Assembly: GCA_022340865.1 (NCBI GenBank)
Contig: JAJDNC010000082.1
Coordinates: forward strand, 1 to 64,000
DNA from: Gemmatimonadota bacterium
GTDB lineage: Bacteria; Gemmatimonadota; Gemmatimonadetes; Longimicrobiales; Gaopeijiaceae
DNA: 64,000 bases
Direction of reading: 5' to 3'
Under the pieces are notes generated by a model that was given only the letters and a program-made list of their open reading frames with translations, was not told where the DNA came from and did not search any database. Shown one piece after another: positions 53,269 through 61,536 of the stretch (the stretch's first letter is position 1; every line of letters starts with the position of its first letter). The position numbers and the translations under genes were made by a program.

Positions 53269-53411
53269 ATCGTTTTCCGGCCTCACGGTAAGCTTCCTGC
53301 CGCGTGGCCGCTGTTGTATCCGTGGCGGCTCCGCATGCTCCGGACGCCCGACCTCACACTGCCCCCAAGTGACCCGACGTGTGCCGTCAGGCACCGGAAA
53401 GGGATCGACTC

Positions 53412-54074
53412 GTGGCGATCATCACCATCTCGCGGGGCTCCATGAGCGGGGGGCGAGCCGTGGCAGAGTGCCTCGCCGCGCGCCTCGGCCATCCCAGCCT
53501 CGCCCGCGAGATCCTGAGGGGGGCGGCCGCGAAGCTCGGGGCCTCGGAGGCGGTCCTGGAGACCAAGTTCGAGACCACCCCCAGGCTGTGGGAGCGCCTG
53601 AGTCGGGAGCGTGAGAGGTACGTCCTGGCGGTCCGGACGGCTCTCCTGGACGCCTGCCTCGAAGGGGACCTCGTCTATCACGGGCTCGCCGGGCAGTTCC
53701 TGCTGCGAGGGCTGCGCGGAGTCTTGCGCGTGCGCCTCATAGCCCCCCTCGAAGCGCGGGTCCGCATGCTCATGGACGGCCACCACCGCATGAGTCGGAG
53801 GACGGCGGAGGACTTCATCCGGAACGTGGACGAGGAGCGCCGGCGCTGGGCCCGGATCACCTACGGCGAGGACGTGGAGGAGCCCTCCCTCTACGACCTC
53901 ACCGTGAACCTGCGCATCCTGTCCCCGGAGTCGGCCTGCGCGGCCATCGCCGAAGCCGCGGCGGAGCCGGCGTTCGCGGTCACCGACGAGGTTCGCGCGG
54001 AGTGGGCGGCCCAGGCGGCGGAGTGCCATCAGCGGCTCGATTCCATGGCGGAGAAGGCGGAACGATGGCCGTGA
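53412..54074 (+). CDS. Cytidylate-kinase-like protein, CKL3
   Basis: 220 residues from GTG 53412. Loop IITISRGSMSGGRAVAECLA (nearly identical to CKL1), YHGLAGQFLLRGL, RVRLIAPLEARVRM and RRRWARITYGEDVEEPSLYD are all present. It is shorter than the others and lacks the BON-like tail, ending after the helix EWAAQAAECHQRLD. It overlaps the next CKL gene by 10 nt. First gene of unit C, behind a strong promoter. No membrane segment. As with its paralogues, classical P-loop Lys is missing, so catalytic activity is not assured. Confidence 0.82.
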   Translation: MAIITISRGSMSGGRAVAECLAARLGHPSLAREILRGAAAKLGASEAVLETKFETTPRLWERLSRERERYVLAVRTALLDACLEGDLVYHGLAGQFLLRGLRGVLRVRLIAPLEARVRMLMDGHHRMSRRTAEDFIRNVDEERRRWARITYGEDVEEPSLYDLTVNLRILSPESACAAIAEAAAEPAFAVTDEVRAEWAAQAAECHQRLDSMAEKAERWP

Positions 54075-54883
54075 TCTGCATCAGCCGAGGAACGAAGAGC
54101 GGGGGGCAGGTCCTGGCGGAGTGCCTCGCCGCGCGGCTGGGCTATCCCATCCTGGGGCGCGAGGTGGCTCAAGAGGCTGCCATGCAGCTGGGCGTGTCCG
54201 CGCGCACCCTCGAGGAGAAGATGAGCGACAGGCCCAGCGTGTGGGGGCGCTTCTCTTCCATGAGGCGCATGTACGCGGTGGCGGTGCAGACGTCCCTCGC
54301 CGAGCGTGCCCTCGCCGGGCATCTGGTCTACCACGGTCTCGCCGGCGGACTGCTCCTCAAGGGGCTGCCGGGCCTTCTCTGCGTCCGCCTCATCGCGCCC
54401 ATGCGAATCCGCATCGAGGCCGTCATGGACGATCTCGGGACCGACGCATCCGCCTCCGAGCGGTACATCCACGAGCTCGACGATGCGCGGGCTCGTTGGG
54501 TCCGGGTGATGTACGGCGAGAACGTCGCGGACCCGCACCTCTACGACCTGGTGGTCAACCTGGAGACGATCACGATGGAAGGGGCCTGCGCCCTCGTCGC
54601 TCGTGCTGCCGAGGCGCCGGAGCTCGCCCCCACCGACGCGGTCCTCGACCGCCAGCGGGACTTCCTGTCCTCGTGCCGGGTCCGCCTGGCCCTGGCGACG
54701 GATCCCGAGCTGCGCTCCCTCGAGCTGGACGCAGAGGCACGCGGAAGCCTGGTGGTGATCACGGGGCAGGCTCCGCTGCGCTCGGGCGGACGGACGGGAG
54801 AGCTGATCCACAGCCTCGCCCGTGGAGTGCCTGGAATCCAGGAGGTACGCATGGGCGTCGAATGGTTCGATCCCTATCCCTGA
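54065..54883 (+). CDS. Cytidylate-kinase-like protein with BON-like tail, CKL4
   Basis: 272 residues from ATG 54065, inside the last codons of CKL3. Loop AVICISRGTKSGGQVLAECL, then LVYHGLAGGLLLKGL, CVRLIAPMRIRIEAV, and RWVRVMYGENVADPHLYDLV. The C-terminal 50 residues (LELDAEARGSLVVITG to VPGIQEVRMG) follow the BON layout. Similar enough to CKL3 that a tandem duplication is likely, with loss of the tail in CKL3 or gain here. Expected in the cytoplasm, perhaps membrane-associated through the BON-like part. 26 bp before the TauE/SafE gene. Confidence 0.82.
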   Translation: MAVICISRGTKSGGQVLAECLAARLGYPILGREVAQEAAMQLGVSARTLEEKMSDRPSVWGRFSSMRRMYAVAVQTSLAERALAGHLVYHGLAGGLLLKGLPGLLCVRLIAPMRIRIEAVMDDLGTDASASERYIHELDDARARWVRVMYGENVADPHLYDLVVNLETITMEGACALVARAAEAPELAPTDAVLDRQRDFLSSCRVRLALATDPELRSLELDAEARGSLVVITGQAPLRSGGRTGELIHSLARGVPGIQEVRMGVEWFDPYP

Positions 54884-54908
54884 GAATCCGTGCCCACTGA
54901 TCATAGAT

Positions 54909-55919
54909 ATGACGCTCTCACGCTCTGCGCGGTCCGCTCCGGGGCTCCGAGGCATGGCGGCGACCTGTGCCTTGGCCGCGGCGCTGCTGCTGCACCCGGG
55001 AGCCGTGGGAGCTCAGGAAGCCACTCTCGCCGCGCAGGGCGTCGCCGACGCCGCAGCGACAGGCACCGCTGCATGGTGGTTCTGGCCCGCGGTGCTCTTC
55101 GGGATGACGTTCGTCATGGGGATTCTGGCGGCCGTGGGCGGCGTGGGCGGAGGCGTGCTCTTCGTGCCCATCGTCAGCGGGTTCTGCCCGTTCCACCTGG
55201 ACTTCGTCCGCTGTACGGGGCTGCTCGTGGCCCTGTGTGGGGCGTTGGCGGCGGGACCGGGCTTCCTGAGGATGAACCTGGCGAGCCTGCGACTGGCCAT
55301 GCCCGTGGCCCTCATCGCCTCGACCTGCTCCGTGGCGGGGGCCATGGTGGGCCTGGCGCTGCCCACCTCGGCGGTGCAGACCTCCCTGGGCATCGTCATC
55401 CTGGGCATCGCCGTCCTCATGGTGCTGGCGCGCAAGTCCGCGTTTCCCGCCGTGCGTTCGGCGGATGGACTCTCCCAGGCGCTGCGCATCCACGGGGTTT
55501 ACATGGAAGCGAGCCTCGACCAGGAGATCGCCTGGAAGATCCACCGCACGGTTCCGGGCCTCCTCCTCTTCATCGCCATCGGCTTCATGGCGGGCATGTT
55601 CGGACTCGGGGCGGGGTGGGCCAACGTGCCCGTGCTCAACCTCGTCATGGGCGTGCCGCTCAAGGTGAGCGTCGCCACGAGCAAGTTCCTGCTCTCCATC
55701 ACCGACACGTCCGCCGCGTGGGTGTACGTCAACAGAGGTTGTGTGATCCCGATGATGGTCGTCCCCTCCCTGGTGGGGATCATGATGGGCTCCTTCATCG
55801 GGGTGCGCATCCTGCGTGTGGCCAAGCCGGGCTTCGTCCGCTGGCTGGTCATCGCGCTGCTCCTGTTCTCCGGCGGGAAGGCCATCACCAAGGGCCTGGG
55901 CCTGCCTTTCATCGTCTGA
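54909..55919 (+). CDS. TauE/SafE-family anion exporter, copy 2
   Basis: 336 residues from ATG 54909. A likely signal-type N-terminus (ALAAALLLHPGAVGAQE) precedes eight helices with the Gly-rich signatures GILAAVGGVGGGVLFVPIVS and GFMAGMFGLGAGWANVPVLN. A cytoplasmic or periplasmic loop carries HGVYMEASLDQEIAWKIHRT. The extra N-terminal segment is absent from copies 1 and 3. Followed after 31 bp by a DUF1634-like gene, a usual pairing for this exporter type. Transported anion is unknown; the operon with redox-linked kinases argues for a sulfur oxyanion or organic sulfonate, as inference. Confidence 0.9.
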   Translation: MTLSRSARSAPGLRGMAATCALAAALLLHPGAVGAQEATLAAQGVADAAATGTAAWWFWPAVLFGMTFVMGILAAVGGVGGGVLFVPIVSGFCPFHLDFVRCTGLLVALCGALAAGPGFLRMNLASLRLAMPVALIASTCSVAGAMVGLALPTSAVQTSLGIVILGIAVLMVLARKSAFPAVRSADGLSQALRIHGVYMEASLDQEIAWKIHRTVPGLLLFIAIGFMAGMFGLGAGWANVPVLNLVMGVPLKVSVATSKFLLSITDTSAAWVYVNRGCVIPMMVVPSLVGIMMGSFIGVRILRVAKPGFVRWLVIALLLFSGGKAITKGLGLPFIV

Positions 55920-55950
55920 CCCGGTCCAGCCGTCCCGGGGGAAGATCGCC

Positions 55951-56496
55951 ATGAGCGAAGTCCAAACGGTCGGAGATGCTGCAAGAGAGGCGGATCGTCC
56001 GCAGGAGCGGACGGCATCGGGCAGCCCGGTCCCACCTCCCGGTCCGCCCCGAGCACCGCGGGCCCCGGTGTCGGAGGTGCCCCAGGAGCAGCTCATGTAC
56101 GCGAAGATCCTGGCCGCCGGCATGTACACGGGGCTGTGCGTGCTCCTGGCGACGTTCGCCCTCTATCTGACCGGCGCCGTCGAGCCGGCGATACCCATCG
56201 ACAGGCTGCCCGAGCTCTGGACCCTGGACGTCACGAAGTACCTGGAAGCCGTGAACGTCCAGTACCTGCACCACGAGCATCTCCTCACGGGGTGGACCTG
56301 GGTGGGCGCCGTCGGACACGGCGACTACCTGAACTTCGTGGGCATCGCCGTGCTTTCGCTGGTGACCCTGGTGTGCTTCCTGAGGATCATCCCGACGCTG
56401 TTCAGGAAGCACGATTACACGTACGCGGTCATCGCCGTCCTGGAAGTCGCGATTCTCGCTCTGGCCGCGAGCGGATTGCTCGCGGTCGGAGAATGA
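55951..56496 (+). CDS. DUF1634-like three-helix membrane protein
   Basis: 181 residues from ATG 55951 (GGGGGAAG upstream). The first 48 residues are Pro-rich and hydrophilic. Three membrane helices lie at 51-73 (AKILAAGMYTGLCVLLATFA), 126-147 and 157-178 (YTYAVIAVLEVAILALAASG), with a long loop containing LHHEHLLTGWTWVG, rich in His and Trp. Layout fits DUF1634 proteins found beside TauE/SafE exporters, though the loop is longer than usual. It may form a complex with copy 2. The His-rich loop could bind a metal or haem, which is only a thought. Confidence 0.66.
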   Translation: MSEVQTVGDAAREADRPQERTASGSPVPPPGPPRAPRAPVSEVPQEQLMYAKILAAGMYTGLCVLLATFALYLTGAVEPAIPIDRLPELWTLDVTKYLEAVNVQYLHHEHLLTGWTWVGAVGHGDYLNFVGIAVLSLVTLVCFLRIIPTLFRKHDYTYAVIAVLEVAILALAASGLLAVGE

Positions 56497-56543
56497 CCTG
56501 AACCGCCGCCTGAAGGGCGGCGATAGGGAGTGGAGCAACGAGC

Positions 56544-58148
56544 ATGAGCGTGGCCACCAAGGCCGGCGGCATCGCCGAAGAGCCTCTCACGCTTCGGGAG
56601 CGCTCACCGTCCCCCACTATGTCACCCACGCAACAGACCATGCAGATCGTGTGCATCTCGCGGGGGTCGCTGTCCCGCGGCAGGGAGCTGGCCGAATCCC
56701 TGGCGAGGCGCCTGGGCTATCGGGTGCTGAGCCGCGAGGACCTCATGGAGGCGGCCATCGCCGAGGGGATTCAGGTAGGCAAGCTCGAGACCAGCATGAT
56801 GAAGCCCCGCGCGTTCACCGAGCGACTGGCCCGGGAGCGCGACCACTACCTGGCATTCAGCACCGCGTACCTGTGCGAGCGGCTCATGGAGGGGCCCCTG
56901 GTCTACCACGGGCGCACCGGGCACCTGCTGCTGCGCAGCGTCGGGCACGTCCTGAGAGTGCGGGTCGTGGCGGACGAGGAGTACAGGATCCGCTCCACCA
57001 TGCAGCACCTCGGCATCGATCGGGAGAAGGCCGTCCGCTACCTCTCCGAGGTCGAGGAGGACCGGCGCGCGTGGGTGCGCTCCATGTACGGCGTGTCCTG
57101 GGAGGACGCATCCCAGTACGACGTGGTGGTCAACGTCGAGCGCATGAACGTGGACAACGCCGCCTCCGCGCTGGTGGGCATGGCGCAGCTCCCGGACTTC
57201 CAGATCACGCCGGCGTCACGGCGGGCGATGGAGGACCTGCGGCTGGGCGCCATGGCAAGGCTGCGCCTGGCCCGGGATGAGCGCACGAGCCGCTTCGCCT
57301 TCTCCGTGGCCGCCCACGACGGCGCGGTCAACGTCACCTACCTCCCCCACGACATGGAGGTGGCCGGCGACGTGCCCCGCGTCCTCGAAGGCCTGGAGGG
57401 CATGGGACAGCTCCAGGCCACCATGGCCGCCACCACGATCCTGTGGGTACAGGAGGCGTTCGACGCCGCTTCCCCGACGTTCCGGGAGGTGGTGGAGATC
57501 GCGGGGAAGTGGAACGCCGCGGTGGAGCTGGTGCGCTACTCCGCCTCCGCCGAGGAGGGCGAGGCGTCGGAGGCGGGCACGCTGCCCTCTCCCGCTCCCA
57601 CCCAGGCGGTGGCCGGCATCGAGGAGGACGACGAGGAAGACGTCACCGACGACGGAGGCCTCAAGGACACCCTCGACGAGCTCGCCCGCGTCGGAAGGGC
57701 CGGAGGCGGCCGCTTCGTTCGGGGAGTGCCGAGCGCCCTCGTACACGTATGCTGCGGTGCCGTGCCCCATTCGCTGGTGGTCCTCGGCAACCTGTTCCTG
57801 AGCAAGGAGCCGGGAACGAAGCTCCGCCTGACCCGGGAGCTCCAGGACTCCCTGGGCAGCCGCATGCACGTGCCGGTGGTCACCGCGGAGGAGCTCAGGA
57901 GCCAGTACCTCTTCGGACCCCGGGACGCGTTCCGCCTCCTGGGATTCCTGGCTGTGGTGGCGAGCCTGTACGTGGCGGTGCTCACGCACCAGGACGCGGT
58001 GTTGAAGTTCCTCGCCGGAGACTGGTCCGGACCGGGCCGTCTCACCATGTGGGTGGTGGCCGTGGCCGTCTTCGCCTTCGCTCCGGTGGTGGCCTACATA
58101 TACGGCGACGTCGCGCGCTCGCTCATGAAGCTCCTCAAGATGGAATGA
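56544..58148 (+). CDS. Membrane-anchored cytidylate-kinase-like protein, CKL5
   Basis: 534 residues. After 30 extra residues comes the CKL core: IVCISRGSLSRGRELAESLA, LVYHGRTGHLLLRSVGHV, and RRAWVRSMYGVSWEDASQYD. The core ends near residue 250 and is followed by a region with a possible BON-like strand pattern. An acidic linker (EEDDEEDVTDDGG, near 370) leads to a third domain (GVPSALVHVCCGAVPHSLVV) and two membrane helices near 462-482 (AFRLLGFLAVVASLYVAVLT) and 500-520. It is about twice as long as its paralogues. The anchored form may recruit the soluble CKLs to the membrane. Gap to the next TauE/SafE gene is 25 bp. Confidence 0.82.
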   Translation: MSVATKAGGIAEEPLTLRERSPSPTMSPTQQTMQIVCISRGSLSRGRELAESLARRLGYRVLSREDLMEAAIAEGIQVGKLETSMMKPRAFTERLARERDHYLAFSTAYLCERLMEGPLVYHGRTGHLLLRSVGHVLRVRVVADEEYRIRSTMQHLGIDREKAVRYLSEVEEDRRAWVRSMYGVSWEDASQYDVVVNVERMNVDNAASALVGMAQLPDFQITPASRRAMEDLRLGAMARLRLARDERTSRFAFSVAAHDGAVNVTYLPHDMEVAGDVPRVLEGLEGMGQLQATMAATTILWVQEAFDAASPTFREVVEIAGKWNAAVELVRYSASAEEGEASEAGTLPSPAPTQAVAGIEEDDEEDVTDDGGLKDTLDELARVGRAGGGRFVRGVPSALVHVCCGAVPHSLVVLGNLFLSKEPGTKLRLTRELQDSLGSRMHVPVVTAEELRSQYLFGPRDAFRLLGFLAVVASLYVAVLTHQDAVLKFLAGDWSGPGRLTMWVVAVAVFAFAPVVAYIYGDVARSLMKLLKME

Positions 58149-58173
58149 GGATTCCCCTTCCCCGTCGGAGTGG

Positions 58174-59271
58174 ATGATGGAACCGGGTCTGTTGTACGAG
58201 CACTTCATCGACATCAACGGCTTCGTGGCGCTCCAGGTGGTGGCTCTGGGCTTCGTGGGCGGCATCCTGTCGGGCTTCATCGGCAGCGGCGGCGCCTTCT
58301 TCATGACGCCGGGGATGATGAACCTGGGGGTTCCCGGCGTGGTGGCTGTGGGAAGCAACATGACGCACAAGTTCGGCAAGGCCCTGGTGGGGTCGCGTAA
58401 GCACGCCGAGCTGGGCAACGTGGACAAGCGCATGGGTGCGTTCCTCATCGTCACCTCGTTCATCGGGATCCGCATCGCCGTGTGGATCAACAGCGCTTTG
58501 GTGGGAAGCTCGGACTCACACGGGGCGGGTGGCTCGGCGGCGGGCGACCTCTACATCAGCGCGGTGTTCATCTGCATCCTGTCGGTGGTGGCCGTATCCA
58601 TGCTGCGCGACGCCATGCGCACCCGAAAGGACGACGAGCCCGCAGGCCCGTCCATGCGCATCGCCAACTTCCTGGCGCGACGGCACCTGCCTCCCTACAT
58701 CCACTTCAAGGTGGCGGACGTACGCGTCTCGCTCTGGGTGCTGATGGTCGTGGGGCTCGCCACCGGATACCTGGCCGGGACCATCGGTGTGGGCGGCTTC
58801 ATCGGCGTTCCGTGCATGATCTACGTCTTCGGAATGCCCACCGCGGTAGCCGCCGGTACCGAGTTGTACCTGGCGGTATACATGGGCGGCTTCGGCGCCC
58901 TCAACTACGCTCTCAAGGGCTTCGTGGACATCCGCCTGACGATGCTGCTATACCTAGGCTCGCTGGTGGGTATCTATGTTGGCGTGTACGGCACGAAGGT
59001 CGTGAAGGAGATCCTCATCCGGATCGTCACCGGCCTGCTCATCCTGCTGTGCGTGGTGAGCCGGGCCGTGGCGGTGCCGGCGTACATGAGGCAGCTGGGG
59101 TGGGTGCATTTCGATCCCGCGTGGGACGCCTGGTTCAACAGCGCCAGCAAGGTGATGCTTTTCGTGGCGGGCTTCTCGGGGGCCGCCATCATCGTCTTCC
59201 ATGTCATCAAGTCGTACCGACAGCGGCTGCGCGTACAGCAGCGACTCACCGAGGCGAGGGCCGCGGCCTGA
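58174..59271 (+). CDS. TauE/SafE-family anion exporter, copy 3
   Basis: 365 residues from ATG 58174 or 58177, with GGAG upstream. Family signatures LGFVGGILSGFIGSGGAFFM and GLATGYLAGTIGVGGFIGVP. The polar loop after helix 4 holds a basic, Arg-rich stretch (RTRKDDEPAGPSMRIANFLA). The C-terminus ends in a basic helix (SYRQRLRVQQRLTEARAAA). Distinct from copies 1 and 2 in loop and tail. It lies between the anchored CKL and the receiver gene in unit C. The three copies probably differ in substrate or partner. Confidence 0.91.
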   Translation: MMEPGLLYEHFIDINGFVALQVVALGFVGGILSGFIGSGGAFFMTPGMMNLGVPGVVAVGSNMTHKFGKALVGSRKHAELGNVDKRMGAFLIVTSFIGIRIAVWINSALVGSSDSHGAGGSAAGDLYISAVFICILSVVAVSMLRDAMRTRKDDEPAGPSMRIANFLARRHLPPYIHFKVADVRVSLWVLMVVGLATGYLAGTIGVGGFIGVPCMIYVFGMPTAVAAGTELYLAVYMGGFGALNYALKGFVDIRLTMLLYLGSLVGIYVGVYGTKVVKEILIRIVTGLLILLCVVSRAVAVPAYMRQLGWVHFDPAWDAWFNSASKVMLFVAGFSGAAIIVFHVIKSYRQRLRVQQRLTEARAAA

Positions 59272-59310
59272 CGGGGACCCGGAGCTCGCCACGGTGAAGG
59301 AGAGCGATCC

Positions 59311-59922
59311 ATGAGCGACCTGAAGAAGAAGATCGAGGACTGGATGGTCCGGGTCTCGTTCGCGGAGGCCGATGCCGCGAAGGAGGGCTACCAGCTCACC
59401 GGGGTCGAGCTGGACCACAAGACCAGCCTGGCGCTGGACCGGGTGCGCATCGTGCGGAACGAGCGCGCATCCAGGGGGACGCGGGCACATGAAGGAGGAA
59501 CCATGAGCGAGGGCGAGGGGAGCAAGGGGCAGGCCGACGAGGAGCTGAGCGTGATGATCCTCGACGACGAGCCCATCGTCGGAAAGCGGCTGAAGCCGGC
59601 CCTGGAGAAGTCGGGGTTCACGGTGGAGGTCTTCGAGGACCCGGCGCTGGCGCTGAAGCGAATGGCCGAGAAGGAGTTCGACATCGTCGTCACCGACCTG
59701 CGCATGGAAGGGCTCGACGGCATCCAGATCCTCGAGCACGTCATGGAGCACTGTGAGCGCACGAGGGTGATCCTCATCACCGGGTACGCCACGGTGGAGG
59801 TGGCGAGGGAGGCCCTGGTGAAGGGCGCCTTCGACTTCATCTCCAAGCCCTTCAAGCCCCGGGACCTCCAGGCGGTGGTGAACAAGGCCGCCCTGTCGTT
59901 GGGGCACAAGGCCATCCTCTAG
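59311..59922 (+). CDS. Receiver-domain protein with extra N-terminal segment
   Basis: 203 residues from ATG 59311 with GGAG upstream. Residues 1-64 (MSDLKKKIEDWMVRVSFAEA) are a short helical segment like small standalone proteins; residues 78-203 are a receiver domain with LDDEPIVGKRL, phosphoacceptor Asp129 (VVTDLRM), ITGYAT and the FISKPF Lys. No output domain. A strong internal ribosome site before ATG 59503 could give a free 139-residue receiver as a second product. Gap to the histidine kinase at 59950 is 27 bp, so these form a cognate pair. Confidence 0.9.
   Translation: MSDLKKKIEDWMVRVSFAEADAAKEGYQLTGVELDHKTSLALDRVRIVRNERASRGTRAHEGGTMSEGEGSKGQADEELSVMILDDEPIVGKRLKPALEKSGFTVEVFEDPALALKRMAEKEFDIVVTDLRMEGLDGIQILEHVMEHCERTRVILITGYATVEVAREALVKGAFDFISKPFKPRDLQAVVNKAALSLGHKAIL
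59492..59505 (+). promoter_or_regulatory. Internal ribosome site and ATG for the receiver part
   Basis: AAGGAGG (59492-59498) is followed 4 nt later by in-frame ATG 59503, at the natural start of the receiver domain. It is a better ribosome site than the one at 59311 and suggests a fused small gene retaining its own start. Confidence 0.55.
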
Positions 59923-59949
59923 GCCGGGCGTCGGAACGAGTTCGGGACC

Positions 59950-61536
59950 ATGGCCTCGGTGGAGAGCACCGGCGCGCCGCCGAACGGAACGTCGGCGGAG
60001 CCGCGCACGGACGCGGGTAGCGACGCACCGGAAGTGTCCACGCTGGACGCGGTCTCCGAGGAAGCGCAGCGCGCTCTCCTGGCGCGGCCGAGCCTCTCCA
60101 TCCGGACGCGCCTCGGCCTGGGGCTCCTGCTCTGGCTGGTGCTCAGCGTCGGCGCCAACGTCGCATCCATCGTCCTGCTGAACGGCGTGCAGGCGAAGCT
60201 GCGCATCGTGGGCGTCGTGGACCGGTACTCCTTCGAGATCCAGCAGGCCCGGCGGTTCGAGAAGAACTTCTTCCTGTACCGCACCAACCTGGAGGACGCC
60301 CTCGCCCAGGCCCGCGCGGCTCAGGACATCCTGGTGCAGGAGGATGCGACCATCTCGTCGGTGGCGGGTCCCCGCACCGTGGAGGCCATGCGTGCACGGG
60401 TGGTGCGCTACGCCTCGCTGCTCTCGGGGCTTCAGGGATCAGAGCCTGCCGCCGATACGGCGCTCCTCAGGGCGGTGGAGGCCGAGCTCCGGGTCCAGGG
60501 CGCCGAGATGGTGGACGAGGCCGCCAGGCTGGCCACCCAGGAGCGGTCGGCGGCGGACGCGATGCTGCGCACCTCGCAGCGGATCGCCGTCGGCTTCCTG
60601 GTGGGCCTCGTACTCCTCGTGCTCCTCCTCGGCGTGTTCGTAGCTCGGCAGATCCTCGCGCCCCTCGACCGCATCATGATGGCCACGCGGCGCATCGCGG
60701 GAGGCGACCTCACGCCCATCACCCCCAGGCGCAGGTACCACGACGAGTTCTCCCAGCTGGCGGCGGGGATCAACCACATGCTCCAGGAGCTGGTGCGCCG
60801 CCAGGAGATCCTGGTACAGTCGCACAAGCTCCAGGCCATCGGCACCCTCACCGCCGGCGTAGCTCACGAGCTCAACAACCCCATCAACAACCTCATGCTC
60901 ACCGCGGCGGCGCTGGAGGAGGAATACGACGAGCTGGACGACTCCCAGCGCCTGGAGATGGCCACCGACCTGGTCAAGGAATCCGAGCGCGCCCGGGACA
61001 TCGTCCGGAACCTCCTGGATTTCGCCCGGGAGAGCGAGGTCGAGGTCGAGCCGCTGGACGTCGAGGAGATCATCACCGAGACCCTCCAGCTGGCGGCTAA
61101 CCAGGTGAAGCTGTCGAAGGTCAAGGTGAAGGGCGAGGTGGAGGAGAACCTGCCCCCGGTGCACGGGGACCGCCATCAGCTCACGCAGGTGTTCCTGAAC
61201 CTCGTGCTCAACGCCCTGGACGCCATGCCCGGGGGTGGCGCGCTCACCATCTCCGTGGAGAAGTCCGCGGACCGGAGCTGCGTGACCGTGAGGTTCACCG
61301 ACACCGGCGTGGGCATCGCCGCGGAACACCTGAAGAGCATCTTCGCGCCCTTCTTCAGCACCAAGGGACGCGCCAAGGGGACCGGCCTGGGACTGAGCGT
61401 CTCCCTGGGCATCATCAAGCAGCACGGGGGAGACATCCGGGTGGAGAGCGAGCCCGGCGCGGGAACGACGTTCACGGTGTCGCTGCCTGTAGCGCCGGTG
61501 CCTGCGCCGGAGCGGATGGACGAGGTCGTGGCGTAG
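59950..61536 (+). CDS. Membrane sensor histidine kinase 2
   Basis: 528 residues. Helices at about 54-78 and 212-233 flank a helical sensor domain with YSFEIQQARRFEKNFFLYRT, the same motif as in kinase 1. HAMP (LAPLDRIMMATRRIAGGDLT), HisKA with His306 (GVAHELNNPINN), and HATPase with NLVLNALDAMPGGG, DTGVGIA and GTGLGLS. The ordered parts match kinase 1 almost throughout, so the two arose by duplication. It is the last gene of unit C. Both kinases likely sense a related periplasmic or membrane-redox signal and feed the three receivers. Confidence 0.94.
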   Translation: MASVESTGAPPNGTSAEPRTDAGSDAPEVSTLDAVSEEAQRALLARPSLSIRTRLGLGLLLWLVLSVGANVASIVLLNGVQAKLRIVGVVDRYSFEIQQARRFEKNFFLYRTNLEDALAQARAAQDILVQEDATISSVAGPRTVEAMRARVVRYASLLSGLQGSEPAADTALLRAVEAELRVQGAEMVDEAARLATQERSAADAMLRTSQRIAVGFLVGLVLLVLLLGVFVARQILAPLDRIMMATRRIAGGDLTPITPRRRYHDEFSQLAAGINHMLQELVRRQEILVQSHKLQAIGTLTAGVAHELNNPINNLMLTAAALEEEYDELDDSQRLEMATDLVKESERARDIVRNLLDFARESEVEVEPLDVEEIITETLQLAANQVKLSKVKVKGEVEENLPPVHGDRHQLTQVFLNLVLNALDAMPGGGALTISVEKSADRSCVTVRFTDTGVGIAAEHLKSIFAPFFSTKGRAKGTGLGLSVSLGIIKQHGGDIRVESEPGAGTTFTVSLPVAPVPAPERMDEVVA

